DNA from: Candidatus Rifleibacteriota bacterium
GTDB taxonomy: Bacteria > Muiribacteriota > Ozemobacteria > Ozemobacterales > Ozemobacteraceae
Assembly (NCBI GenBank): GCA_015232575.1
Contig: JADFZL010000009.1
Coordinates: 186,001-250,000 of the forward strand
Direction: 5' to 3'
Length of the DNA: 64,000 nucleotides
Part shown: in pieces, positions 42,538 to 51,418 of the stretch
Position numbering within the stretch: the first letter of the stretch is position 1
Layout of the letters: every line of letters starts with the position of its first letter
Translations under genes and position numbers: made by a program
Notes under the pieces: model-generated
Database searches by the model: none
Seen by the model: only the letters and a program-made list of their open reading frames with translations
Told to the model about the DNA's origin: nothing

Positions 42538-45402
42538 TCAACTTTCTGATGATTTTCTGTAGTTTAATACAAGAACAGTGATATCATCAGAGAGAGGGCC
42601 TTCCAGAGCGATTTTCTTGTGCCATTGCCGGATATTGTTTTCTGTTTTTACGGTATTTTCAGCAATCAATTCCGGAAGTGCTTTTTCAAATCTTTCGTAA
42701 CCGATGCACTCAAGATCTTGTGCCAGTGCTTCAATCAGACCATCTGAATACAGAACAAGTGTATCATTTGGAAAAAGGTCAATTGTTTCAGATTTGAAAT
42801 CTGATTTTTTTCTGCTTCCAAGTGGTGAGCCAGGCATTTCAATATGATTAGCCTTTCCATTCCTGACCAGATAGGGATAGCATTGCCCCGCGTTTGAGAA
42901 CAAAAGCGAGTTTGTTTCACAATCAACAATTCCATAAAACAAGGTCATCATTTTTTTTCGCTTAAGAGTTTCAAGAAATAACTTGTTCATCGTCTGGAAA
43001 ATTATTACCGGGTCAACACCTGTGTATGACGGAGTTGCAACCACTGCTTTTGCCATTGCCATTACCATTGCTGCACCAACGCCATGCCCTGAAACATCTC
43101 CCATGAGAAATGCAAACTTTGTTTCTGAAACAGGAAAATAATCGAAGTAATCACCACCTACTTCTGAAGCAGAAAGGCATGTACCATATATTTCGTAGTT
43201 TCCTATTTTCAATTCCTGAAATGGAAATAAGCTTTCCTGTACAATTTTTGCGACTTCAAGATCTTTGAGTCCTGTCATCATTTCGTTGAAAGTATTTGAA
43301 AGATCTCCAAGTTCATCGTTGTCCAGTACTGGAAGCCGATAACTGAATTCCCTACTTTTCAGTGCTGAAACGCCATTTCCAAGATATCTGACCGGAAGAA
43401 GGAATTTTCTGGCAAGAATTCCACCGACGGTGAGACTTATCAAAAGTGTGGCTGCAATAAACATGTCAAATGCTGATTTCAGTTTTTTTATTTCCAGAGT
43501 TATCTCTGAATCAGAAGTCAATCCGACAAGGTTGTACTCAGAAAGCTCATTTCCTTTTACTCCGGTAAGAAGTGTTTTCTCATTATTAATATAGACACTT
43601 CCAAACACACTCTGGCTGACACCGGAAATCTTTTTCAGAAAATATTCTATCTTATTCCTATTTCTAAATTTTTTCGGTCTATCATTTCCATGATTTTTGT
43701 TGTTCCGGGCATAAATAAGCGTTGTTCCATTGTTGTGAGAAATCAAGAGCTTTGAAAAATTAACAAACTGCTTTTCTAATACCACCCGATCCCAGAAGAA
43801 AAAACCAAGATTTTCGGTTTTTCCCGTTGAGTCGGTAATAGGGAAAAATCCGGTAAGCTGATTACCACCTGACATTCTTGTAGAGTAGAGTTTGCCAACA
43901 TTTTTTGCCAGAAATGAAAAAATTGTTTCAAGCTCAAATCCTGCTACAGCCATTGAAATATCAGATAGACCAGACAACTTACTTTCAGTCTCAGCAGAAA
44001 TTTCACTTGTGCTCTTCCTCATAAGACTGAAAACACGTCTTGTAGCACTTTTAAAAGATTCCATCGAGACTTCTCTGCCACCATATTTCCAAAGTTCATT
44101 TCCGTTCTCATCAAATATTCTCGCAAAGGTGGGAGTGTACATTGTACAAATATTCTCCATCTCAACTTTTGCCTTTTCAAGTAATCCGGTATTAAGTTTC
44201 TGCAAACCATAAAATGCATCATTCAGCTTGGCCTGAAGAGTTCCCTGGAACCGAATATAATTTTTATCAAAAAATAAGAGAGCCTTTTCAACATCGCTGT
44301 GAGTCTTATTTTCAAGAACTATTCTGCGATCCTGAATATACTTTGATGCAGTAAAAAAAAGAATTGAAACTGGCAATGCCGAAGAAAAAAGGAACAGAAA
44401 AACCATTTTAAGGTGAATAGAAAGATAGATTTTTATTTTTCCTGTAACAACAAAATAAGTAATAAATGAAAGGACAAAAAAACATAGAAAGAGCTTTCCG
44501 ATAAAGAATTTTCTCTCTAATAAAATTTTACTGTCCTTAACAACCGATAACATCGCCCAGACCTGTATACCTGGTGAAAGCACCCTTTGTGCCCAGATAT
44601 TCCCGTCAATACAAATAACACTGGAAAAGCTCTTTTCAAGAATTTTCCGCGCATTTCTGTAGTCTGACAAATGATTTCTGATAAGATTTTTTCCGCTGAA
44701 AATTCTGCTTTCGCTGTCAACAGTAAATATTTTCAGTTTTTTTCCCATCAAGTTATAGTTTTCAGCCAAATATGACGCACCGATGGTATCCCAGTTTTCA
44801 GGCTGGGAAAAATGTACAATATACAATCCCCAGTAAGCGGGAATAGCAATATATACAAAAGCTTTTTCTTTTTTAAAATCAGCCGAATGAAATCGATCCT
44901 GAAGAACACTGATTTTTGGGTCAACCAGCGGTCCAAAAAAGGGTTGATATAACTTCCATTTTCTATTCACTTTTAAACTTTTATGCCGAAGCAAATCACG
45001 ATATTCTTTGGAAAAATCTTTCAGAAGTCTTCTAGGAAGAAGCCTTCCCTCGAAATCAGTCAAAGGCTCAATAATATCTCCATTAGAATCAAGAAATGTG
45101 AATTTGAACATTCCAGGAAATCTTCTGTTAACATAATTTTTCAGACTTTTTGCTCTTTTCAGAGAAAAACCACCTTTATTTACCCAGTCTGAATAATTAT
45201 CAAACAAGATTCTGAAAAATTTGTCTGGCGAACTTGCAGAATCAAAAAAAGTCAGCATCCGTTCAACCTTGTTTTTCTGACTTTCCAGTTTTGCTGCTTC
45301 GTATTCGATGTATTTCTGTTCGTTTCCATACCACAAAAGCGCAAGAGGAATTCCCCAGAAAACAATGCAGAAAATAAGCCATCTGATTCTGGGAAATTCC
45401 AT
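42538..45402 (-). CDS. Membrane-bound SpoIIE/PP2C phosphatase with HAMP domain
   Basis: A 954-residue protein with membrane segments at about 8-24, 303-320, 333-352 and 650-670. The two periplasmic regions have no recognised family; a HAMP domain follows the last segment (PVRYLGNGVSALKSREF). The C-terminal SpoIIE-type PP2C domain (about 715-950) has the metal motifs GGDYFDYF, GDVSGHGVGAAM and YSDGLIEA. Such proteins dephosphorylate anti-anti-sigma factors (RsbU-like) in partner-switching signalling. Its ATG overlaps the lpxK stop by one base (TAATG), so the two are co-translated, which links this sensor to lipid A synthesis. No anti-sigma or anti-anti-sigma gene is in the window. Confidence 0.9.
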   Translation of the reverse strand: MEFPRIRWLIFCIVFWGIPLALLWYGNEQKYIEYEAAKLESQKNKVERMLTFFDSASSPDKFFRILFDNYSDWVNKGGFSLKRAKSLKNYVNRRFPGMFKFTFLDSNGDIIEPLTDFEGRLLPRRLLKDFSKEYRDLLRHKSLKVNRKWKLYQPFFGPLVDPKISVLQDRFHSADFKKEKAFVYIAIPAYWGLYIVHFSQPENWDTIGASYLAENYNLMGKKLKIFTVDSESRIFSGKNLIRNHLSDYRNARKILEKSFSSVICIDGNIWAQRVLSPGIQVWAMLSVVKDSKILLERKFFIGKLFLCFFVLSFITYFVVTGKIKIYLSIHLKMVFLFLFSSALPVSILFFTASKYIQDRRIVLENKTHSDVEKALLFFDKNYIRFQGTLQAKLNDAFYGLQKLNTGLLEKAKVEMENICTMYTPTFARIFDENGNELWKYGGREVSMESFKSATRRVFSLMRKSTSEISAETESKLSGLSDISMAVAGFELETIFSFLAKNVGKLYSTRMSGGNQLTGFFPITDSTGKTENLGFFFWDRVVLEKQFVNFSKLLISHNNGTTLIYARNNKNHGNDRPKKFRNRNKIEYFLKKISGVSQSVFGSVYINNEKTLLTGVKGNELSEYNLVGLTSDSEITLEIKKLKSAFDMFIAATLLISLTVGGILARKFLLPVRYLGNGVSALKSREFSYRLPVLDNDELGDLSNTFNEMMTGLKDLEVAKIVQESLFPFQELKIGNYEIYGTCLSASEVGGDYFDYFPVSETKFAFLMGDVSGHGVGAAMVMAMAKAVVATPSYTGVDPVIIFQTMNKLFLETLKRKKMMTLFYGIVDCETNSLLFSNAGQCYPYLVRNGKANHIEMPGSPLGSRKKSDFKSETIDLFPNDTLVLYSDGLIEALAQDLECIGYERFEKALPELIAENTVKTENNIRQWHKKIALEGPLSDDITVLVLNYRKSSES

Positions 45403-46448
45403 TACTTTTTGCTTCCATTTCTGGAGATATCAGCAATTGCTTTATAAAAAGCATTTTCAATTTCGGTTCTGATTCTGAAAACGAGCAACCGCATTTCTGA
45501 TGCTTTTTGGCTCATAATTTTCACATAATCTTTTTCAGTACATACCGGGCGGGCATTAAGCACTGCCGCCTGTTTCGTGATCTGATCAAGATCTGCACCC
45601 GAATAGAAATAATGATCGCGAAAAACCTTTTTACCGACAATTTCAAAACCGCTATTTTCAAGATGTCTGAAAAAAGATTCAGGAGTTGCAATAGCGCAGA
45701 AAGCAAAAACTCTTTCACTGTTTTTATTTGAAACATAGAAAGAATGAGCCTTTAAAACACAATCATAGATTCCGTCAAAAATCGTTTTGCATTCAAAAAT
45801 ATTTAATTGAGGAAATCTGAAATAGAAATACCTTTTTAAGTCCACAATCTTTTCCGAGTTTACCGATTCACATTTTGTAAGTAATAGAATACCAGCATCA
45901 AAAAGCCTTGTCAAAGGTTCTCTGAATTTTCCGCGTGGAAGCATATATGCTTCTTCTGGATTGTCATTTGAATCCCAGAGAACTATTTCACAATCTTTTC
46001 GAATTCGCCTGTATTGAAAGCCGTCATCAAGGAAAATAATGTCAGGTTTGAAAAGCTTCTCTGCCATAACCGCTGAGTGAAAACGATTTTTTCCGAGAAA
46101 CACCGGAATTTCCGGAAAATATCTGTTAATAAGAAGCGCTTCATCAGTTATTCCATTTAAAAACAACTGATTTCCATGAAGAATAAAAAAACTTCTTTCG
46201 TAGAAAGACTTGTATCCGCGTGTGAGAACGGCTTTTCTTCCTGACAGATATGGCGTTTTCAGAAGTTCCATAAGAACAGGAGTCTTGCCTGTTCCGCCAG
46301 TTGAGAGATTTCCAACACTTATCGTACAACAGTCGGGCAAGTATTTCAAAAAGGGAATATTTTCAAAGAACTTTCTCTCAGAAAACGTAAGAAGCGAATA
46401 AAACCGCTCGAGAAAACTCAGTATCGGCAAAATAGCCTTTCTATTCAT
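45402..46448 (-). CDS. lpxK: Tetraacyldisaccharide 4'-kinase LpxK
   Basis: A 348-residue inner-membrane-associated kinase that phosphorylates the 4' position of the lipid A disaccharide. It has the P-loop at residues about 42-53 (VGNLSTGGTGKTP), preceded by the usual N-terminal hydrophobic stretch, then LTRGYKS, the DDGFQYRRI motif near 120 and the C-terminal HYFYSGADLDQITKQA and CTEKDYVKI. The length is usual for the family. The presence of LpxK shows the organism makes lipid A. It is first in a two-gene unit with the SpoIIE phosphatase. Confidence 0.93.
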   Translation of the reverse strand: MNRKAILPILSFLERFYSLLTFSERKFFENIPFLKYLPDCCTISVGNLSTGGTGKTPVLMELLKTPYLSGRKAVLTRGYKSFYERSFFILHGNQLFLNGITDEALLINRYFPEIPVFLGKNRFHSAVMAEKLFKPDIIFLDDGFQYRRIRKDCEIVLWDSNDNPEEAYMLPRGKFREPLTRLFDAGILLLTKCESVNSEKIVDLKRYFYFRFPQLNIFECKTIFDGIYDCVLKAHSFYVSNKNSERVFAFCAIATPESFFRHLENSGFEIVGKKVFRDHYFYSGADLDQITKQAAVLNARPVCTEKDYVKIMSQKASEMRLLVFRIRTEIENAFYKAIADISRNGSKK

Positions 46449-46479
46449 TTAATATACGCTTTCATAAAATTTTACCAAC

Positions 46480-46755
46480 TTCAAGATAAAAGATAAAAGC
46501 AGTCCGCAGATTTCGCAGATTATGCAGATTAAGATTTAAAGATGAGATCTGAAAGGTTGCGATACTGAATGAATTCACCCTATTACTTTCGGAAACATGC
46601 ATAATTAAAATAAAAATTCTATACAATTGAATTAAACCATGTCATTTCGACCGAAGGGAGAAATCTTGCATTTATGGAGATCTCTCACTTCTTTTGAGAT
46701 GACAGCCCAAGGTTAACACTCAAATTTGCCACCCTATTTAAGATTTTGTGTAATA
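46480..46755. repeat. Family 2 repeat followed by family 1 copy H
   Basis: 46480-46630 is closely related to 58102-58250 (AAGATAAAAGATAAAAGC, CCGCAGATT...GCAGATTAAGATTTAAAGAT, ATCTGAAAG, CTGAATGAATTCA, TTTCGGAAA.ATGCATAA). 46640-46705 is family 1 (GTCATTTCGACCGAAGGGAG ... GAGATGACAGCCC), and its right flank 46706-46755 (GTTAACACTCAAATTTGCC ... TATTTAAGATTTTG) matches copy B. The whole lpxK-csaB gap is thus repeat sequence. Confidence 0.85.
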
Positions 46756-46767
46756 AGGCGTTGTTTT

Positions 46768-47733
46768 TTACAGCAGATAACTTTGAAAAGCCTCTTTCAT
46801 TTTATTCAAGCGGAGAAAATTATCTTTGCAGAAATTTGGTTCTGCGCTCCGTGGCGATATCATATCTAAATGAGAATTTAAACCTGCTTCCACTGAGAGA
46901 TTTTCAACTTTTTTATCATAGCATAGCGGAATAACCGGTACACCGGAGCGGAGAGCTGCCAATAATCCGTGATATCGCATGACCCAAATTTCCCTGAATG
47001 AGCTGCAGATTTCAAGAAGCTCTGAAAATGACTCCGGCTCATGCATCTTATCATGAATACCAAGTTTCTGAATGATTCCACGATCTTCACGTCGAAGTGC
47101 AAAACCGGAAAAGCCGTCTTGAAGATTAGCTTCTTTCGATGAATTCAACAATTTCAGACGCTTTTCCACAAAATTAAAATAATCATTGTTCTGCCATGGT
47201 CGCAGGTTTATCCCTATTCCACAACTTTCCTGCAAAACTTTCGATTTTTCCGGTTGAATCATCCATGACCAGTCGGTTCCGTAATGGGCTTTTCTTCCGG
47301 TTAGTTCCTCAAAAAAAGATTTCGAGTATGCATCTCTAAGCCATGCAACATCAATTTTCGTAAGAGCCTTACGGCAGAGCTTTCTGAGAATATTGCTCCT
47401 GACAGGTCCGAGACCTGTTCCCCATAATGAAATCTTTTTATTGAAAAATGCAGCTGCAATAATTCTGAGCGCAAAAAAAGTAACCCCTTCAATGCTCCAG
47501 TCCTGGAGTATTCCACCTGACATTACCACTTTTCTGACTTTTGGAAGTGCCTGAAGGTAATCTTTCCATCCGGAAATTCCAGTGCGTGTTATACGCGAAA
47601 CGCCATCTGGCATTTTGCTTATTCCAGCCGTGACAATCATTTCAGCAGAGTTTCCGAAAGCCAGAATCATGCCTTCGAGTATTGCTTCGTCACCGAGATT
47701 TCCTTCTCCAAAGAAGCCAGTAATTAATATTTT
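46768..47733 (-). CDS. csaB: Polysaccharide pyruvyl transferase (CsaB-like)
   Basis: About 321 residues with the CsaB/PS_pyruv_trans pattern: N-terminal MKILITGFFGEGNLGDEAIL, then VVMSGGILQD, LWGTGLGPV and a C-terminal region with MRYHGLLAALRSGVPVIPLCYDKKVENL. Such enzymes add ketal-linked pyruvate to glycans (secondary cell-wall polymers or exopolysaccharides), with PEP as donor. ATG 47733 gives the family start; an in-frame start ten codons upstream is unlikely. Two glycosyltransferase genes lie upstream on the same strand, separated by about 220 bases of repeat. Confidence 0.88.
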   Translation of the reverse strand, partial: KILITGFFGEGNLGDEAILEGMILAFGNSAEMIVTAGISKMPDGVSRITRTGISGWKDYLQALPKVRKVVMSGGILQDWSIEGVTFFALRIIAAAFFNKKISLWGTGLGPVRSNILRKLCRKALTKIDVAWLRDAYSKSFFEELTGRKAHYGTDWSWMIQPEKSKVLQESCGIGINLRPWQNNDYFNFVEKRLKLLNSSKEANLQDGFSGFALRREDRGIIQKLGIHDKMHEPESFSELLEICSSFREIWVMRYHGLLAALRSGVPVIPLCYDKKVENLSVEAGLNSHLDMISPRSAEPNFCKDNFLRLNKMKEAFQSYLL

Positions 47734-47781
47734 CATTTGTTCGACGCCCTGACAAAATACCATATTTTAATTAGCTCAACC

Positions 47782-47900
47782 GGTAGTGCGATCATTTAAC
47801 TTATAAAAAAAAATACACTGATTTTTTACCACGGAAAGTCACGGAAGAAGACGGAAAACAGCAGACTTTTTCTATAATAAAAATGTTATTACACTATCGC
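47782..47900. repeat. Family 3 repeat, copy 1, and a reversed flank of family 1
   Basis: 47782-47900 (GGTAGTGCGATCATTTAAC ... TTACCACGGAAAGTCACGGAA ... ACACTATC) matches 55396-55508. Just beyond, 47925-47955 is the reverse complement of the right flank of family 1 (AATCTTAAATAACAGGACAA). This fills the csaB to glycosyltransferase gap. Confidence 0.78.
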
Positions 47901-47954
47901 TAATTCCGCTAAATACTCAAAATCTTAAATAACAGGACAAATGTGACCCCTTAA

Positions 47955-49016
47955 TTATGATTTGCTGTCCTTAAGAAGTTCTATTATTGTTTGAAATCTT
48001 TCTTCCCAGGAAGGAGGCGTCTTTTTTTTCAGAGAGCCTGTGCTACTTTCAAAAAGCTTTTCTATTGTTTCATTCAGGCATAATTTACTGTCAATACAGG
48101 AATCTGTCATTGAATGACTGATAAGTTCAGGGACAGGTGGTACCCAGACATACAACCCTCTTGATTTATACTCATAAGCCTTTATTGGATCTACAGCCCT
48201 TGTTAATTCAATGTTTATGAATGGAATTACTCCGGCGTGGCACGAGTCAAAGATTTTTTTAAGGCTGCCATGGTCAACAATTCCATGATATTTTACTCTT
48301 GGATGCTTTATGAGTTCATAAAACTCTTTTCCTCTGCCTGGTCCAGCGATATGCAGCACAATTTTGCTGTTTTCTGCGAACATCTTAAGCCAGGCAAAAT
48401 CAGTCCATTCAAAATGCGCTCCGGCAGATATTACATGAAGAGGAACCAGGGGCTTTACATCCGGAATTTCTCTTTCAATCCAATCAGAATCTGCTGCATT
48501 TGGTACAATAGAAATCTTTCCGCTTTCAGCACCCATTTTTTCAAGATCATCTTTAATTGGTGGTGAAGAGGCGATAATATGATCTGCCCTGGCAACTATC
48601 TTTTTTTCGTGTATTCGCCAGGCAGACTTATTCTGATTGGGAAAATATCCATGAAGATCACAGCGATCATAAATTATCTTTTTCCACGACTCACTTACTG
48701 AAGCCGAAAACACCGGATCAGCGACCCATAGAATGTCGTTAGTGAAAAGTTCAGACCTTTGAAGCAGCTTCATTATTATCTTTGACGCAATTGTCTGAAG
48801 ACCAGGCCATTCAGATGCTCTAAACGGAACATGCGGGGTCAGGACATTAATTTCATTAATTTTTTTTTTGAAAATGGAAAATCCAAAGGTGCGCATTGGA
48901 TCAAGAAAATAGGTTTCGAATCCATTTTTAGAAAACAGCTCAGCAAATGCCTGATGGCGTTGTCTGATTGATGTAAAGCTGCAGGGTGAGACAAATAATA
49001 TGGTTTTTGGATTCAT
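47955..49016 (-). CDS. Glycosyltransferase, GT4-like
   Basis: A 353-residue GT-B enzyme. The N-terminal half starts ILFVSPCSFTSIRQRHQAFAELF; the middle has the IIASSPPIKDDLEKMGAESGKISIVPNAAD hinge found in TuaH-type transferases; the C-terminal half has VISAGAHFEWTDFAWLKMFAENSKIVLHIAGPGRG and VGVIPF-like HAGVIPFINIELTRAVDPIKAYEYKSRG for nucleotide-sugar binding. It probably works on a surface polysaccharide with the neighbouring double GT4 enzyme; the start is nine bases after that gene's stop, so they are one operon. Donor and acceptor unknown. Confidence 0.82.
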   Translation of the reverse strand: MNPKTILFVSPCSFTSIRQRHQAFAELFSKNGFETYFLDPMRTFGFSIFKKKINEINVLTPHVPFRASEWPGLQTIASKIIMKLLQRSELFTNDILWVADPVFSASVSESWKKIIYDRCDLHGYFPNQNKSAWRIHEKKIVARADHIIASSPPIKDDLEKMGAESGKISIVPNAADSDWIEREIPDVKPLVPLHVISAGAHFEWTDFAWLKMFAENSKIVLHIAGPGRGKEFYELIKHPRVKYHGIVDHGSLKKIFDSCHAGVIPFINIELTRAVDPIKAYEYKSRGLYVWVPPVPELISHSMTDSCIDSKLCLNETIEKLFESSTGSLKKKTPPSWEERFQTIIELLKDSKS

Positions 49017-49025
49017 TAAAAATAT

Positions 49026-51275
49026 CTATCTTTCCAATAAATTTTCCAGTTGTAATTTTACACTTTCTGCAAGCTTATCAAAATCATTAACTTTTTTAAA
49101 CTGTTCAATTGAGTTTTTTGAACATTTTGACCATGTTTCTTTTGTCAGAGCCTGTTTCAGAATTGACAAAAGTTGATTTACGTTTCCCGGAGCAACCAGA
49201 AAACCATTATAACTGTTTTCTATGATTTCCGGTATTCCACCAACATCAGATGCTATTGCCGGAATACCGAAATTCATTGCTTCAAGAAGAGACAGCGGAA
49301 TTCCTTCAGAAAATGACGGAAGCAAAACCCAGTGAAACTTTTTAAATTCAAAAAAAATATTTTTTCTGAATCCGTGGAATTTGAATAAGCTCTTTCCAGG
49401 CTCATTTGAAAATCTTTTATGAAGAGCTTCATTCTCGGGGCCATCACCGAAAATGTGAATTTCAAGCAGAGGAAGAGATTTCGAAATTAGTCCATTTTCA
49501 ATCGCTTCAAGAGCCCATAAATGTCCTTTGTTTTTATGAAGTTTGGCAATAATTGCAATATTCCATTTCTCTGGAGCCTGCTGATTCGCATTATGTATTT
49601 CAGCATTATCAAAGGAATAAACAGAATTATTCTCATCAGTAACATCAGCAAAATTGATTTCCGAAGTGGCACTGGAATGATCTTTGGCAGCCACAGACAT
49701 ATCGAACACGCAATTTGCAGCACTTGCATAATGTGGTGAAAATGCTGCCATTGGAACAGCATTTGGAATCATTACAATCTTTTTCGGATCAGTACCATTC
49801 TGAATAAGATTTTCACTGACTGCCTTTGAAACTGAAATGATACGATCGCATGATTTGTAATAAACGCTTCTGTTTACGCCATGAACATGTGCAATAACCG
49901 GCAGACGATGAATAAAAGCAGTTCCAGATGAAAAAAGAGAAGCTTTGTTCAAGTGAGAGTAAATTATTTTTGAAGAATTGGCTTTAACTGATGAAATTAA
50001 GCCAGCAGCGAAGAATATTCCTCCGGCTTTTAATGATCTCTCTTTTATCTTTTCTGAAGAATCTTTGAAGAGTGATGCGGTCTTTTCTCCACCACAGATA
50101 ATATTTATTCTCCAGCCCTTCTTTTTCAGAGAAGCTGCAATGGCAGAACAGAGGGTTTCTCCGCCTCCGATTTCAGATGAAGAAAGCGCAATCTGAATAT
50201 TTTTAAATTCTCTATCATACAACTGTTTGTACAACCCCAGATGTTTATCTATAAAACTTTTTCTGCTGAAACATTCATTAATTCTAGTTCTTGCTGCTTC
50301 TCCCAAACTCTGCCTCAGAGATTTGTCAGAAATCAGAAGTTTCAGCTTTTCCTTCAATTCAATTGCATCACACGGATTGACAAGCAATCCGTCAATTTCT
50401 TCTCTTATGATCTCTTTTATTCCACCGACACGGCTTGCAATAACAGGCAGAGAACGCTCCATTGCTTCACAGACATTTATTCCAAAAGCTTCTTCGCGGG
50501 ATGGTGCAACAAAAATATCCAGCGAGTCAAGAAATGATCTGACAGAAGAAATCATCCCGGGAAATTTTACAAATTCTGAAATTCCAAGTTTCTGTGAAAG
50601 CTCTTCCAGCAAAGTTCTTTCTTTTCCATCACCACCAACATGCAATTCAAAATTAACATCTCGAATATCTTTCTTAAGCTCATGGATTGCATGCAAAAGA
50701 GTGTCAACTCCCTTCACAGCATGAAGTCTCGAAAGACTTCCTATTCTGAGTTTTTCTGTATCATGAGTTTGTACAACAGCATCTTCTACATTGGTTCCAG
50801 GGTAAATGACAGACATTCTGTGATCGGGAATTCTTCGTATATTGGTTTTGTACCATTCAGCAAGAAATGTGCTGGGAAAAATCAGATGAGAGGAAATACG
50901 GCACATTTTTTTTTCTGTAAGATGATAACTTTCAGTCTCAGGTCCATGAACAGACGTTATAAGAAGTGAAATACCCGTAACTTTAGCGGCTGCTCTTGCC
51001 CAGAATGAAGCTCTGAAAAGATGCGAATGTATTATATGTGGCTGAAATTGCTTAATAATGTTACAAAGCTTTGAAAAAGCAAGAAAGTCAAATGCTTCCT
51101 CTCCAAGAATTATTGTTTCTATACCATTATTACGAAGTTTTTCACCAATCGGACCATCCCGAAACGCAGCAACACACGGATTATGACCTTCACGCTTGAG
51201 ATGAAGACATAAGTCCGCAAGAACCGTCTGAGCCCCGCCAGTTGTCAACGCATTAATAACCTGAAGTATCTTCAT
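49026..51275 (-). CDS. Double GT4 glycosyltransferase (two fused GT-B enzymes)
   Basis: 749 residues comprising two complete GT4 enzymes. The first (1 to about 360) starts MKILQVINALTTGGAQTVLADL and has LRIGSLSRLHAVKGVDTLL, GGDGKERTLL and the EX7E site SREEAFGINVCEAME. The second (about 365-749) starts IQIALSSSEIGGGETLCSAIA and has IAIIAKLHKNKGHLWALEAI, FGDGPENEAL and the second EX7E-type motif SFSEGIPLSLLEAMNFGIPAIASDVGG. An insert of about 60 acidic, Ser-rich residues (about 520-580) sits in the second half before its nucleotide domain. Two active sites suggest successive sugar additions to one acceptor. First gene of the operon with the next GT. Confidence 0.87.
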   Translation of the reverse strand: MKILQVINALTTGGAQTVLADLCLHLKREGHNPCVAAFRDGPIGEKLRNNGIETIILGEEAFDFLAFSKLCNIIKQFQPHIIHSHLFRASFWARAAAKVTGISLLITSVHGPETESYHLTEKKMCRISSHLIFPSTFLAEWYKTNIRRIPDHRMSVIYPGTNVEDAVVQTHDTEKLRIGSLSRLHAVKGVDTLLHAIHELKKDIRDVNFELHVGGDGKERTLLEELSQKLGISEFVKFPGMISSVRSFLDSLDIFVAPSREEAFGINVCEAMERSLPVIASRVGGIKEIIREEIDGLLVNPCDAIELKEKLKLLISDKSLRQSLGEAARTRINECFSRKSFIDKHLGLYKQLYDREFKNIQIALSSSEIGGGETLCSAIAASLKKKGWRINIICGGEKTASLFKDSSEKIKERSLKAGGIFFAAGLISSVKANSSKIIYSHLNKASLFSSGTAFIHRLPVIAHVHGVNRSVYYKSCDRIISVSKAVSENLIQNGTDPKKIVMIPNAVPMAAFSPHYASAANCVFDMSVAAKDHSSATSEINFADVTDENNSVYSFDNAEIHNANQQAPEKWNIAIIAKLHKNKGHLWALEAIENGLISKSLPLLEIHIFGDGPENEALHKRFSNEPGKSLFKFHGFRKNIFFEFKKFHWVLLPSFSEGIPLSLLEAMNFGIPAIASDVGGIPEIIENSYNGFLVAPGNVNQLLSILKQALTKETWSKCSKNSIEQFKKVNDFDKLAESVKLQLENLLER

Positions 51276-51418
51276 TAAAATAAGAGTCTGCTTTCACTAA
51301 TCCTAAAAAACAAAACGAATCCATATCTTTTCAATCTAATCTTTTTCAATCTCTTTAATCATACTTATCTTTTCAATCTATTTATTGCTTTCAACAAGAT
51401 AAAGTCATACAAAAACCC

